Source: Lachnospiraceae bacterium
GTDB taxonomy: Bacteria > Bacillota > Clostridia > Lachnospirales > Lachnospiraceae
DNA: 64,000 nucleotides
Direction of reading: 5' to 3'
Assembly: GCA_910575555.1 (NCBI GenBank)
Contig: CAJTFX010000020.1
Location: forward strand, 1-64,000
Shown here piece by piece: positions 42,632 to 50,811 of the stretch (the first letter of the stretch is position 1; each line of letters starts with the position of its first letter). Made by a program: the position numbers and the translations under genes. The notes below the pieces were generated by a model. It was not told the DNA's origin. It did no database searches and saw only the letters and a list, made by a program, of their open reading frames with translations.

Positions 42632-43492
42632 CTATTTTACAATCACTGTTCCGCTATTGCTCATGATAGATAAACTGTTTTCGCCCTTTCCGATGCTCCC
42701 ATCCTTGCATCCGTCCGTATCGGTACTGAATTCCGCATTTTTAAGCTGTACGGTTACATCGTCCGAACCACTGGATATATGGCAGGATAAATTATCTGGC
42801 ATCGCTTCATGGGTCAATGATATATCTCCCGAACCCGTTTCTACAGACAGGGAATCATAGCTATTTATGTCGCTTATATTCACTTCGCCAGAATCTGTCG
42901 AAACAGCGGTCTTTCCAATAACTGTATTTTTCATGGTAACATATGCGGATTCTGTATTTATATTAGAATCCGTGCATGAAGCGTCTGTTATTTTAATATC
43001 GCCTGAAAGAGATTTTATTTTTGCGCTTTCAGCTATGAAATCAGACATCGTTACATAGCCAGACTGGTTGTTCAAGGACAAAGTGGAAATGCTGACCGCT
43101 TCCAACTCCATCTCTCCTGAACCATTGTTAATGGCTAAGGAAACAGCATTATCTTTAGGAATATACAGTATTATTTTCCCTGCTTCGCCAAATGAGAATT
43201 GCTCCGCCAGATTTTTGTCCGTATCATCATCCTGCTGTACCATTAGTTTTCCATCTTTCTGCACAACCTGCATATCACGGTCATCTTTGACTTTCCCCTC
43301 GCAGGCTATGTGTACTTTGTCATCACTGGAAGCCATCACTTTTAAATTCCAAGAGGAAATATCCAATACAATTTCTGAAATACCTTCTGCTGAAAATTCC
43401 TCGTTAGAATCTATTTTTTTCTTGTTCCCGCATCCGCATATGCCAAAAGCTATCACTAAAATCCCCGCTAACAGTATTCTTTTCACATTCAT
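42632..43492 (-). CDS. DUF4097-like beta-repeat lipoprotein
   Basis: A 286-residue protein with lipoprotein signal (MNVKRILLAGILVIAFGICGC, Cys21 as anchor). The mature part consists of repeated short beta strands (SLNNQSGYVTMSDF, KSLSGDIKITDA, STDSGEVNISDI, ETGSGDISL), the solenoid pattern of DUF4097. It lies outside the membrane beside the ABC permease and may help keep out or sense a peptide antibiotic; that is inference. Confidence 0.75.
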   Translation of the reverse strand: MNVKRILLAGILVIAFGICGCGNKKKIDSNEEFSAEGISEIVLDISSWNLKVMASSDDKVHIACEGKVKDDRDMQVVQKDGKLMVQQDDDTDKNLAEQFSFGEAGKIILYIPKDNAVSLAINNGSGEMELEAVSISTLSLNNQSGYVTMSDFIAESAKIKSLSGDIKITDASCTDSNINTESAYVTMKNTVIGKTAVSTDSGEVNISDINSYDSLSVETGSGDISLTHEAMPDNLSCHISSGSDDVTVQLKNAEFSTDTDGCKDGSIGKGENSLSIMSNSGTVIVK

Positions 43493-43503
43493 AACCCCGC
43501 CCC

Positions 43504-44208
43504 CTACATTAAATCTTTGCTTTCCACATTTACGATTGACAAAGCGGCAAAAACCAAAGAAATAGTTGTCAAAATAACGGGGAATACTGCGTTGCCTGCC
43601 ATTGTGAAATCGCCAATGTTCGCCTGTGTGAGAAAAATCAGCAAAAATGAAGTGACAATCGTTGCTTTTGAAGATTTTAAAGCCATTCCGACAAACAGGG
43701 CAATAAAGCTCATGCTGACGATTACCACTGATTTTAGTATCAGTTGTATATAAAATGACAGGCTGCCTATTGAAAAATCAACAGCAAAGGATGACTGCAT
43801 AAATTTTGCCCCAAAGAACACGCACATATAAATTGCCAGTTTTGTTAAAATGAGTGCGGTAAAATTAAAAGTCCAGACCGCAATCATTTGGGAAGCTAAG
43901 ATTTTCTGCCGCTTAATAGGGTAGGAAAACATCAGATTCATGGTCTTGTTTTTGTATGCGCTTACAATAAAGGATGCCAACATTACACTGGTGTAAATAA
44001 GAAAAGCCATACTGGTAAATAATTCGATAGGAGCGGAGATTACATCTGTCCCAGGCGCAGCATCCAGTGTCCCGTCTGGGTCGTTGGCAATGCCCAAAAA
44101 CGCTAACGCAAAGACAAATAAGCCAAGCAGAGCCGCCATGATGATTACGCCTTTGATATATTTCCCGATATTATTCTTTTTCCATTCAAGTCTGACAAGC
44201 TTTAACAT
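43504..44208 (-). CDS. ABC-2-type permease (bacitracin/lantibiotic resistance type)
   Basis: A 234-residue protein with six predicted membrane segments and the N-terminal pattern LVRLEWKKNNIGKYIKGVIIMA of BcrB/lantibiotic-immunity permeases. It overlaps the ATPase gene by seven bases. With the ATPase it would pump or flip a cell-wall-active peptide away from its target. Confidence 0.75.
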   Translation of the reverse strand: MLKLVRLEWKKNNIGKYIKGVIIMAALLGLFVFALAFLGIANDPDGTLDAAPGTDVISAPIELFTSMAFLIYTSVMLASFIVSAYKNKTMNLMFSYPIKRQKILASQMIAVWTFNFTALILTKLAIYMCVFFGAKFMQSSFAVDFSIGSLSFYIQLILKSVVIVSMSFIALFVGMALKSSKATIVTSFLLIFLTQANIGDFTMAGNAVFPVILTTISLVFAALSIVNVESKDLM

Positions 44209-45125
44209 GATTTTCCCACCTCCGATGTGATTTTTAAGAAATAGTCCTCCAATGTTTCGGTATGTTGGCTGATGGAAGCAATCTCTAAATCATTTGCCAT
44301 CAATTCCCTCGAAATCTTTTGTGTGGTGACACCCTGCTCATAAATACGAATCCCCGAATCGTTTACGATTTTAAAATTACTTAACTGCATTTTTTCAGCT
44401 AAAACATACGCCGCTTTCTTTGTATCCTCTACGGCAAGTTCAATATACGCCGTATTTGTTTCTGCAATTTCTTTCATGGATATTTCTTTCATCATCTTTC
44501 CATGATGGATAACGCCAACCGTATCGGCAATACTTTCTATCTCTGGGAGAAGATGACTGGATATCATAAGCGTCATGCCATACTCGGTACATAGCATCCG
44601 AAACAAATCTCTGATTTGCTTCATTCCTGCGGGGTCTAAACCGTTTGTCGGCTCGTCAAGGATAACTAACTCTGGCTTGCACAATATGGCACGGGCAATC
44701 CCCAGACGCTGCTTCATTCCTAAAGAATAGCTGCCCGCAGGCTTATCCGCCGCATCAGAAAGCCCAAGCATCTGAAGAGCTTCCTCCACGCTGCCCTTGT
44801 TGTAATACCCCATATACTCACAATGAAGCTGTAAGTTGTCCTTTCCGCTCATATGGTCATAAAATGTAGGAAATTCAATGATGCTTCCCATACGCTTCAG
44901 CACCTCGTAAGAGGTTTTTTCCAATGCTTTCCCAAACAGCCAGGCCGTGCCGCTTGTCGGTTTCCAAAGGTTGGTAAGCATCTTCATCACCGTGGTTTTT
45001 CCTGCGCCGTTCGGTCCTAAAAATCCATATACCTCACCTTTCTTTACATGGATATTCACATCTGTGACTAACTGTTTCCCATCTATCGTTTTGCTTAGAT
45101 GGCTTGTTTGCAAAATATAAGACAT
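44202..45125 (-). CDS. ABC transporter ATPase (BcrA type)
   Basis: The ATG at 45125 has GAAAGGAGG in front. The 307-residue protein has Walker A GPNGAGKTT, signature YSLGMKQRL, Walker B LVILDEPTNGLDP and the switch His (ISSHLLPE), as in bacitracin and lantibiotic self-protection ATPases. It is the first transporter gene of the IME2 cargo and lies 183 bp after the kinase gene. Confidence 0.85.
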   Translation of the reverse strand: MSYILQTSHLSKTIDGKQLVTDVNIHVKKGEVYGFLGPNGAGKTTVMKMLTNLWKPTSGTAWLFGKALEKTSYEVLKRMGSIIEFPTFYDHMSGKDNLQLHCEYMGYYNKGSVEEALQMLGLSDAADKPAGSYSLGMKQRLGIARAILCKPELVILDEPTNGLDPAGMKQIRDLFRMLCTEYGMTLMISSHLLPEIESIADTVGVIHHGKMMKEISMKEIAETNTAYIELAVEDTKKAAYVLAEKMQLSNFKIVNDSGIRIYEQGVTTQKISRELMANDLEIASISQHTETLEDYFLKITSEVGKSC

Positions 45126-45247
45126 TTTTTGCCTCCTTTCCTTAATGTTGCCAGTTTTCTGGCATAAAGGGATACCCATAGGGTGTTTCCTTAGTAACGC
45201 CTTTCTCGGACGTAACAATACGCCCAAAGGTGTTTTATGAATATCAT

Positions 45248-45253
45248 TATAGC
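45248..45253 (-). promoter_or_regulatory. Probable -10 element of the IME2 transporter operon
   Basis: TATAAT on the minus strand in the gap between the kinase and transporter genes. No clear -35 at 17 bp, as expected for a promoter activated by the neighbouring OmpR-type regulator. Confidence 0.4.
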
Positions 45254-45308
45254 GATATAGATTTTCAAAACTCTTGACTAATTCTTACGAATTTCTTTCG
45301 CAGGGAAT

Positions 45309-46247
45309 TTAATAAGTTATTTTTTTCAACTTTACTGTAAAAGTTGTTTTGACATTCGGTATGCTGTTTAAAAACAAATCGCCCTCTAACTGCTTTGTAA
45401 GGTTCTTCGCAATCGTTAAGCCTAATCCGTTCCCTTGTATTTCCCTGTTTCTGGAATCTTCCATTGTATAGAGCCTGTCAAACACATTCGATGCAAATTC
45501 CTGTTCAATCCCTTTCCCTTTATCAACCACATCAATATATACATTGCCTTTGTCCTGACGCAAAAAAACTCCTAAATATTTTCCGTCGGAGCCGTAGCGT
45601 ATTACATTTGACAATAAATTGTATAAAATCCTTTGCAGGGCTTCTTTCTCCCCCTGCACAAAAATAGCTGTTTCTGGAATAAACAAATCAACATCAAAAT
45701 CTTTCTGCAATAAAATATCATAAAACTCCAAAACATTCTCCCTGCATATCTCGTTGATATTGACTTTGCCAAGATTTATATTTGTATCGCCAGATTCCAG
45801 TTTTGCTAATGTAAAAAACTGATTGATAAGATTCATAACTTGATTCGCTTTTGTTTCTACTTTTTTCAACATCTCATGATCTGCATGGTTCAAACGCATA
45901 ATTTCCAGATAACCCAATATGACCGTTAGAGGTGTTTTTATGTCATGGGAGATATTCGCCAACATCTTTTTAGAAGAAATTTCTTCCCTTTTAAAATCTG
46001 CCCTTATTTTCTGTCGGTCTATCAGCAGGCGGTTGATTTGTCCCCCTAATTCCATCAAAACAGGGTTGTCCGTAAATACCATTACTTTCTCGTCGCTACC
46101 AGTTTCTAAAATTTCCTCCAATTTTTTATTTATCCGTCTTATCTTTGCCTGTATTCCCCTGCCAAAAATAAAACGCTGGTATAAAACTACAAGGAATAGC
46201 AAGCAGACAACAACTGCCAAAAAGAATATGATTGTTTTATCGCTCAT
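45309..46247 (-). CDS. Sensor histidine kinase of the IME2 cargo
   Basis: A 312-residue protein with one N-terminal membrane helix, phospho-acceptor His in NISHDIKTPLTVILGY, N box NLLSNVIRYG and G box GNGLGLTIAKN. The short extracellular part suggests sensing inside the membrane, or by way of the transporter, as in BceS-like kinases. It pairs with the regulator that ends 5 bp upstream. Confidence 0.85.
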   Translation of the reverse strand: MSDKTIIFFLAVVVCLLFLVVLYQRFIFGRGIQAKIRRINKKLEEILETGSDEKVMVFTDNPVLMELGGQINRLLIDRQKIRADFKREEISSKKMLANISHDIKTPLTVILGYLEIMRLNHADHEMLKKVETKANQVMNLINQFFTLAKLESGDTNINLGKVNINEICRENVLEFYDILLQKDFDVDLFIPETAIFVQGEKEALQRILYNLLSNVIRYGSDGKYLGVFLRQDKGNVYIDVVDKGKGIEQEFASNVFDRLYTMEDSRNREIQGNGLGLTIAKNLTKQLEGDLFLNSIPNVKTTFTVKLKKITY

Positions 46248-46251
46248 CCTA

Positions 46252-46941
46252 TCACTCCCCCAATTTGTATCCGATTCCCCATACCGTAATCACATACTGC
46301 GGTTTGCGTGGATTATCCTCTATTTTATTCCTCAATCTGCTGATATGGACATTGACAGCATTTTCATCGCCATAATAGGTATCATTCCAGACAAGGGAGT
46401 AAATCTGTTCTTTCGTATATACTTTTTTTGGATTCTGCAATAACAGCTTTAAAATTTCAAATTCTTTTGATGTAAGCTCTATTTTACAGCCGTTTTTTGT
46501 TACAGAATATCCATTAAGATTCATGACAAGGTTTCTCGTTTGAAGTATTGGCTGCTGCTCGGTTGCGCTTGCGGCATACTGTGTATTTCTTCGGATATTT
46601 GCTTTTATCCTTGCCAATACTTCTGTGACAGAAAACGGTTTCGTTATATAATCATCCGCTCCCAGACCTAAACCAAGCGTTTTATCAGAATCGGTATCTT
46701 TTGCCGATATAATAATAATCGGAACAGTGCTGTTTTCTCTGATTTTTTCCATGACTTCCATTCCGCTTATTTGAGGAATCATCAAATCAAGCAAAACCAG
46801 ACTGAAACTATCCGAAAAGAACCTGTCGAGGGCACTTTTGCCATCATACGCTGTAATTACCTCAAATTTCTCTGTAGTCAAAAAATTCTTTAGCATGGTA
46901 CTGATTTCCACATCATCTTCAACCAATAAAATCTTACTCAT
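46252..46941 (-). CDS. OmpR/PhoB-family response regulator of the IME2 cargo
   Basis: A 229-residue protein: receiver domain (LLVEDD, acceptor Asp in LVLLDLMIP, Lys in YITKPF) and winged helix (LTSKEFEILKLLL, VNVHISRLRNKIE). The ATG at 46941 overlaps the end of the HTH gene upstream by eight bases. Expected target is the transporter promoter at about 45250. Confidence 0.87.
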   Translation of the reverse strand: MSKILLVEDDVEISTMLKNFLTTEKFEVITAYDGKSALDRFFSDSFSLVLLDLMIPQISGMEVMEKIRENSTVPIIIISAKDTDSDKTLGLGLGADDYITKPFSVTEVLARIKANIRRNTQYAASATEQQPILQTRNLVMNLNGYSVTKNGCKIELTSKEFEILKLLLQNPKKVYTKEQIYSLVWNDTYYGDENAVNVHISRLRNKIEDNPRKPQYVITVWGIGYKLGE

Positions 46942-47131
46942 TGTCCGATTCCTCCTTATCTCTTTTCTTGAAACGCCCATCTTTGGGCTTTGATGCAGTC
47001 TTTGGAATCAGCCACACATTGCTGATTCGCATTACATCGGGGATTCGGTTTGTAGCGCATAATACCTGTATCCTCCGTTCGGACAATCCCCATTTTTCAG
47101 CCGCTTCTTTTACATTCATGTAATCAAACAT
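46934..47131 (-). CDS. Small excisionase/MerR-type helix-turn-helix protein
   Basis: A 65-residue protein with the DNA-binding pattern MNVKEAAEKWGLSERRIQVL followed by a wing (ISNVWLIPKTASKPKDGR). Proteins of this kind serve as excisionases or regulators on mobile elements. GGAGG precedes the ATG at 47131. It overlaps the response regulator gene, so it is co-transcribed with the cargo. Confidence 0.75.
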   Translation of the reverse strand: MFDYMNVKEAAEKWGLSERRIQVLCATNRIPDVMRISNVWLIPKTASKPKDGRFKKRDKEESDNE

Positions 47132-47230
47132 TGAAATAACCTCCTTCATAACTGATATTATAATGCGCCAAAACGAATAATACAATCAAGAAAATGATTC
47201 CATGCACAAGAATCGTTCCTCATTAAAAAA

Positions 47231-47265
47231 CGGCAGGATTTTTGATATTGATATCCTACCGTTTC
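47231..47265 (-). terminator. Terminator after the tnpV remnant of IME2
   Basis: CGGCAGGAT pairs with ATCCTACCG, with A/T-rich flanks on both sides. Confidence 0.6.
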
Positions 47266-47269
47266 TTCA

Positions 47270-47625
47270 CTAATTATAAATGATTTCCTCGTTCACAATC
47301 TCCCTTGCACAAGCCCTTATGTTATTTAAGTGTTGTACCCATTCTAAGGCGTGTTTATGCCCTGCGCCTGTTTCATGCCCTCTATGAGCCTTTTAAAGCG
47401 TTCCTGCGCCTGTCTGTCGATGTCGGCAAGGTATGTATTCAGCTTGCCGTTTGTGAGAAGATTGGTGTATGTACCCCTGCGGTACTGCTTCAGATAGTCC
47501 AGATGCCGATGTCCCCAGATTCCTATTGAATGTTCTTCTTCGGTGGGCATAGTTAAGCATGGGATTAGATAATCGCTTTCTTTTCGGTATGTGCCGTCTA
47601 ATTGCTCAAATAATGATTTTGCCAT
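47270..47625 (-). pseudogene. tnpV: Frameshifted tnpV of IME2
   Basis: Residues 1-85 match TnpV of IME1 (IGIWGHRHLDYLKQYRR, NGKLNTYLADIDRQA). After MKQAQGI a change replaces about 25 bases by 6 (near 47355), giving a frameshift and early stop. The lost end (AREIVNEEI) is still readable at 47270-47310 in another frame. IME1 has the intact version. Confidence 0.8.
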
Positions 47626-47700
47626 TTTCTGTTTCCTCCAGATAAGATATTCACTCCACATTATTGCGCCTACTGTCTTAAACAAATTTTTGTGTTTTCT

Positions 47701-47713
47701 CCTTATCTGGTTT
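47701..47713 (+). repeat. IME2 right terminal inverted repeat
   Basis: CCTTATCTGGTTT followed by CATTCAT, the same as the right end of IME1. Confidence 0.75.
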
Positions 47714-47720
47714 CATTCAT

Positions 47721-48239
47721 ATTGAAAAAAACAAGAAAATTATTGACAAATTTTATGAATTAAACAAGGAATTGGGGACAATACCAGTTGTCAGGTATTT
47801 TTATGCATTGGGGCGGGGAGTTGATTTACAGAAAGAGCTGCAGGTGCATGATACCGAATATGATGTGGAACAAGAGGTTGCGGAAACAGAAACTATTGAG
47901 GAAGTGCAGAAGTATATGCTTGGCAATCGCTGTGGAGCAGGAAAACGGCAATTTATTATAGACTATGATGGAAGAATTTATCCCTGTGGTATGTTGATTA
48001 AAGATGAATATTGTATGGGAAATATCTTTGAAATCGAGAATATAGGAGATTATTTGGAACAAGACTTTAAGGTTGAATGTCTAAGACCGTGGAATGCAGA
48101 AAAGTGCAAAGAATGTCAGGCAAGATTATTTTGTTACAATTGTTTGGGAGAATATGATATTTTGCAACAAAATGGTCTGGTTGAGGATAAACTGTGTTGC
48201 AGGAAAGAGAATATTATTAAGATTATGGAGGCACTATGA
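47721..48239 (+). pseudogene. Radical-SAM/SPASM peptide maturase, 3' part after IME2
   Basis: In the frame continued from 37011 the sequence encodes IEKNKKIIDKFYELNKELG and a SPASM domain with Cys residues in NRCGAGKRQF, YPCGML, CKECQARLFCYNC and KLCC, which hold auxiliary Fe-S clusters. It has no start signal of its own. The stop overlaps the start of the second radical-SAM gene (ATGA), as in one operon. Confidence 0.88.
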
Positions 48240-49237
48240 TATTCAATATTTGGGTTACGAGGCAATGTAATTTAAAATGTACATATTGTTATGAAGGGCA
48301 GGAAAAATTAGATAAAAAGTTGGATAACGATACTGTACAAAAAGTTATAGAATTTGTAGTACAGAAAACTAATGAGAAAAAAGATTCATCTATCAGTGTT
48401 AATTTTCATGGTGGAGAACCATTAATTGCCTTCGACATAGTGCAGTATATTGTTATTGAGCTAGGGAAAAGACTGGGTACCGTAAAGATAAACTATGGTC
48501 TTACTACTAACGGAACATTGCTTGATGATAATATTATTGAGTTTTTGGCTCAGGCAATGCCACTGGGATTAACACTCAGTGTAGATGGAAATAAAGATGC
48601 TCATAATAAAAATAGAAAATTAGCTAATGGGCAGGGATCATATGAACTTGTAGATCGGTATTTAGAAAAAATCATAAAACAAATACCAGAGTGCCGGGCA
48701 AGGGCAACATATACCCATAATACAGTAAATGATTTATCTAAAAGCGTGATACATCTCATTCAAAAAGGATTTAAAACTATTGTTGCGGCAGGGGATTATT
48801 ATGATCCATCTTGGCAGGACGAAGACGAAAATATTTTAAGGAGAGAAATACATAAGTTGCATGATTACTATCAGGCAATGCCAAATAAGGAAGAAGTGCG
48901 AGTGAATCTTTTAGATAAAAGCCTTACTGAATATTTACCATGTCAAGGCGGAATATCCTCTGTGAATATCGATGTTGATGGAAAGCTATACCCTTGTATT
49001 GCTGCGGTGGGCAATAGTGATTATCAAATTGGTGATATAGAATGTGGCATTGATAAAATAAAGGTGGCAAACATTCTGGATATGGGTTCAGCAATGCATG
49101 AGGAGTGCAAAGAATGTCCAATAAATAAGCATTGCAATGGTGTCAGATGCAAATTGAAGAACAAGATTATCTCAGGAAATTGTTTAGACATACCAGTGTT
49201 TTTATGTGTTGAAAAAAATGCTATCTATGATTCGTAA
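48236..49237 (+). CDS. Second radical-SAM/SPASM peptide maturase
   Basis: A 333-residue enzyme with cluster motif CNLKCTYC (Cys11, Cys15, Cys18) at its very N-terminus, HGGEPLIAF, and a C-terminal SPASM region (YPCIAA, ECKECPINKHCNGVRCK). It lacks the N-terminal leader-binding part of the first enzyme, so it may depend on that protein. Its ATG overlaps the stop of the first enzyme. Together the two would modify the peptides encoded just downstream. GGAGG precedes the start. Confidence 0.87.
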   Translation: MIFNIWVTRQCNLKCTYCYEGQEKLDKKLDNDTVQKVIEFVVQKTNEKKDSSISVNFHGGEPLIAFDIVQYIVIELGKRLGTVKINYGLTTNGTLLDDNIIEFLAQAMPLGLTLSVDGNKDAHNKNRKLANGQGSYELVDRYLEKIIKQIPECRARATYTHNTVNDLSKSVIHLIQKGFKTIVAAGDYYDPSWQDEDENILRREIHKLHDYYQAMPNKEEVRVNLLDKSLTEYLPCQGGISSVNIDVDGKLYPCIAAVGNSDYQIGDIECGIDKIKVANILDMGSAMHEECKECPINKHCNGVRCKLKNKIISGNCLDIPVFLCVEKNAIYDS

Positions 49238-49289
49238 GAATCTTAGCATAGATGCTGCTCAATAATTTCAATAATGGAGGTATATGACT

Positions 49290-49442
49290 ATGAAAATTAA
49301 GAAGGTAAATGCACCTAAGAGTGATCTGGTAGTAAAGGGACAGAGCGAGAACTGTATTTATGACTGTGTACGTTATACGGGGTACAACACACCGGGAAAG
49401 TGTACAACAATAATTGACGCATATCAGTCAGTGAATAACTAA
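49290..49442 (+). CDS. RiPP precursor peptide, copy 1
   Basis: A 50-residue peptide: basic start MKIKKVNAPKSDL, then a region with three Cys residues (ENCIYDCVRY, PGKCTT) and the end IIDAYQSVNN. GGAGG at 49276 favours the ATG at 49290 over 49284. It lies 52 bp after the second radical-SAM gene and encodes the same protein as copy 2. Small Cys-containing peptides beside radical-SAM enzymes, an S8 protease and an exporter are typical precursors of ribosomally made, modified peptides. The nearest type known to me is the Clo7bot-like clostridial Cys-rich group, from memory. Leader and core border are not known; cutting near VKGQS is possible. Confidence 0.8.
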   Translation: MKIKKVNAPKSDLVVKGQSENCIYDCVRYTGYNTPGKCTTIIDAYQSVNN

Positions 49443-49462
49443 AAGAAGGGAGTACAACGGCT

Positions 49463-49615
49463 ATGAAGATTAAGAAAGTGAATGCACCTAAGAGTGATCT
49501 GGTAGTAAAGGGACAGAGCGAGAACTGTATTTATGACTGTGTACGTTATACGGGGTACAACACACCGGGAAAGTGTACGACAATAATTGACGCATATCAG
49601 TCAGTAAATAACTAA
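49463..49615 (+). CDS. RiPP precursor peptide, copy 2
   Basis: Same 50-residue product as copy 1; the genes differ at five positions, all silent. AAGGGAG precedes the ATG. Two genes for an identical peptide suggest a need for a large amount of product, and the silent-only differences suggest selection on the peptide sequence. A decayed third copy follows at 49636. Confidence 0.8.
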   Translation: MKIKKVNAPKSDLVVKGQSENCIYDCVRYTGYNTPGKCTTIIDAYQSVNN

Positions 49616-49635
49616 GAGCAGGTCGGGCAGCGGCT

Positions 49636-49715
49636 ATGGCTGTGTGTTATATGGAAAATAGCACACTATAAAAGTGTACGATACTCTTGACGCATATCAG
49701 TCAGTGGAGCTGTAG
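49636..49715 (+). pseudogene. Decayed third copy of the RiPP precursor
   Basis: The end AAGTGTACGA...TTGACGCATATCAGTCAGT is shared with both intact genes and reads TLDAYQSVEL with a TAG, while the front part has lost its frame and the CIYDC region. Confidence 0.7.
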
Positions 49716-49763
49716 AGAATCCGTAGTGTAACATAATAGAATCATGAGCAGCAGAGTAAGAAT

Positions 49764-49795
49764 AGGCGTTTCAAGAAATTGAAACGCTTATTTTT
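49764..49795 (+). terminator. Hairpin between precursor genes and protease gene
   Basis: AGGCGTTTCAA pairs with TTGAAACGCTT and is followed by ATTTTTA. It could end most transcripts after the precursors and let only a fraction continue, a usual way to make more precursor than enzyme. Confidence 0.75.
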
Positions 49796-49809
49796 AAAGA
49801 GGTATAAAA

Positions 49810-50808
49810 ATGAAAATAGCAATTATTGATAGTGGAGTGGAAAAAAAGTATAGAAACAATGAGAGCATTATTGGTGGATGCACATTCAAATATGTAAATA
49901 ATAATATTGTTTTTATAAAAGATAAATATATTGATGAAAATGGTCATGGAACAAATACTTTTCAAATACTTCAACATTATGGAGGTGAAAAGAATACTTA
50001 TTATATAGTAAAAATATTAGATAAAAATAATGAGACGAGCATAGAAATATTGATACAAGCGTTAAAACATTTAATGCAGAGTGACATAGATATTATACAT
50101 TTAAGTTTAGCGATAGTGGAGGAAAATTTTCCGGGGATGATGGAGTTAAAAAAAATTTGTAATAATATTTCTAAAAAGAATAAATTACTTATATGTGCGC
50201 AGAAAAATAAAACTAATATTCCCTCATATCCGGCGGCTTATGAATCGGTTATAGGGGTTAATTCGATATATACGAATAGTCATGATGATATATGGTATAA
50301 TTCCTTTCAGACTATACAGTGTTATGCAAATGCGGTAGCAAAATTGGTAGAAGGATTAAATGGCAAATATGTTTTTTTTGGTGGAACAAGTAAAAGTGCG
50401 GCTGTAGTTACTGGTATGGTGTCAAAAAGTATGGAGATAGAAAAAAATTATGATGTGCAGGATATTTTGTATAGATTAGCTGTGCGTCATAAATGGGACA
50501 TTGACTCAGATGTAGATTCTTCTAAAGAATTTAGAAATTATAATTATGAAAGAAGCATTCGTCAGAAATATTCTTCAGAAGTATACAGTTTAGTAAAACG
50601 TGTGTTATGTGAGGTTTTAAATAAAGAAGCACAAATAGATTGTTTCAAACCTCTGCCGGAACAGAATATTTTTCTTGACGGAGAAACGTGCTACATATTT
50701 TTAAAAGCACTGGAAAAAGAATTTTCTGTCGAAATAGATCTTACCAATATTTTTTATACTTCGGTGTATTCATTTAATTCAATTATTGATTTGTTTTTAG
50801 AGAGGTAA
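49810..50808 (+). CDS. S8 (subtilisin-type) peptidase with a possible acyl-carrier-like C-terminus
   Basis: A 332-residue protein without signal peptide. Catalytic triad: Asp7 in IIDSG, His46 in NGHGT and Ser194 in GGTSKSA; the oxyanion Asn region is ICAQKNKTN. It is shorter than secreted subtilisins and probably acts inside the cell to cut the precursor leader. Residues about 250-332 (VYSLVKRVLCEVL ... LDGETCYIFLKALEKEFSVEIDL) look like a carrier-protein fold without the usual GxDS Ser; acyl-carrier-related proteins are known to me from clostridial peptide maturation clusters. It is four bases upstream of the exporter gene. Confidence 0.75.
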   Translation: MKIAIIDSGVEKKYRNNESIIGGCTFKYVNNNIVFIKDKYIDENGHGTNTFQILQHYGGEKNTYYIVKILDKNNETSIEILIQALKHLMQSDIDIIHLSLAIVEENFPGMMELKKICNNISKKNKLLICAQKNKTNIPSYPAAYESVIGVNSIYTNSHDDIWYNSFQTIQCYANAVAKLVEGLNGKYVFFGGTSKSAAVVTGMVSKSMEIEKNYDVQDILYRLAVRHKWDIDSDVDSSKEFRNYNYERSIRQKYSSEVYSLVKRVLCEVLNKEAQIDCFKPLPEQNIFLDGETCYIFLKALEKEFSVEIDLTNIFYTSVYSFNSIIDLFLER

Positions 50809-50811
50809 ACT

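Larger units (their letters stand above)
37012..47720. mobile_element. IME2: sister Tn4451-like mobilizable element (10.7 kb)
   Basis: Ends AAACCAGATAGGG (37017-37029) and CCTTATCTGGTTT (47701-47713) are those of IME1, with AT at both borders (37010-37011 and 47719-47720). Backbone genes tnpX, tnpW, relaxase, mobC and the sigma-like gene are in the same order and almost identical, while the cargo differs: an ABC transporter, two-component system, DUF4097-like lipoprotein and zinc-ribbon protein. It is inserted in frame inside a radical-SAM maturase gene. Confidence 0.87.
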
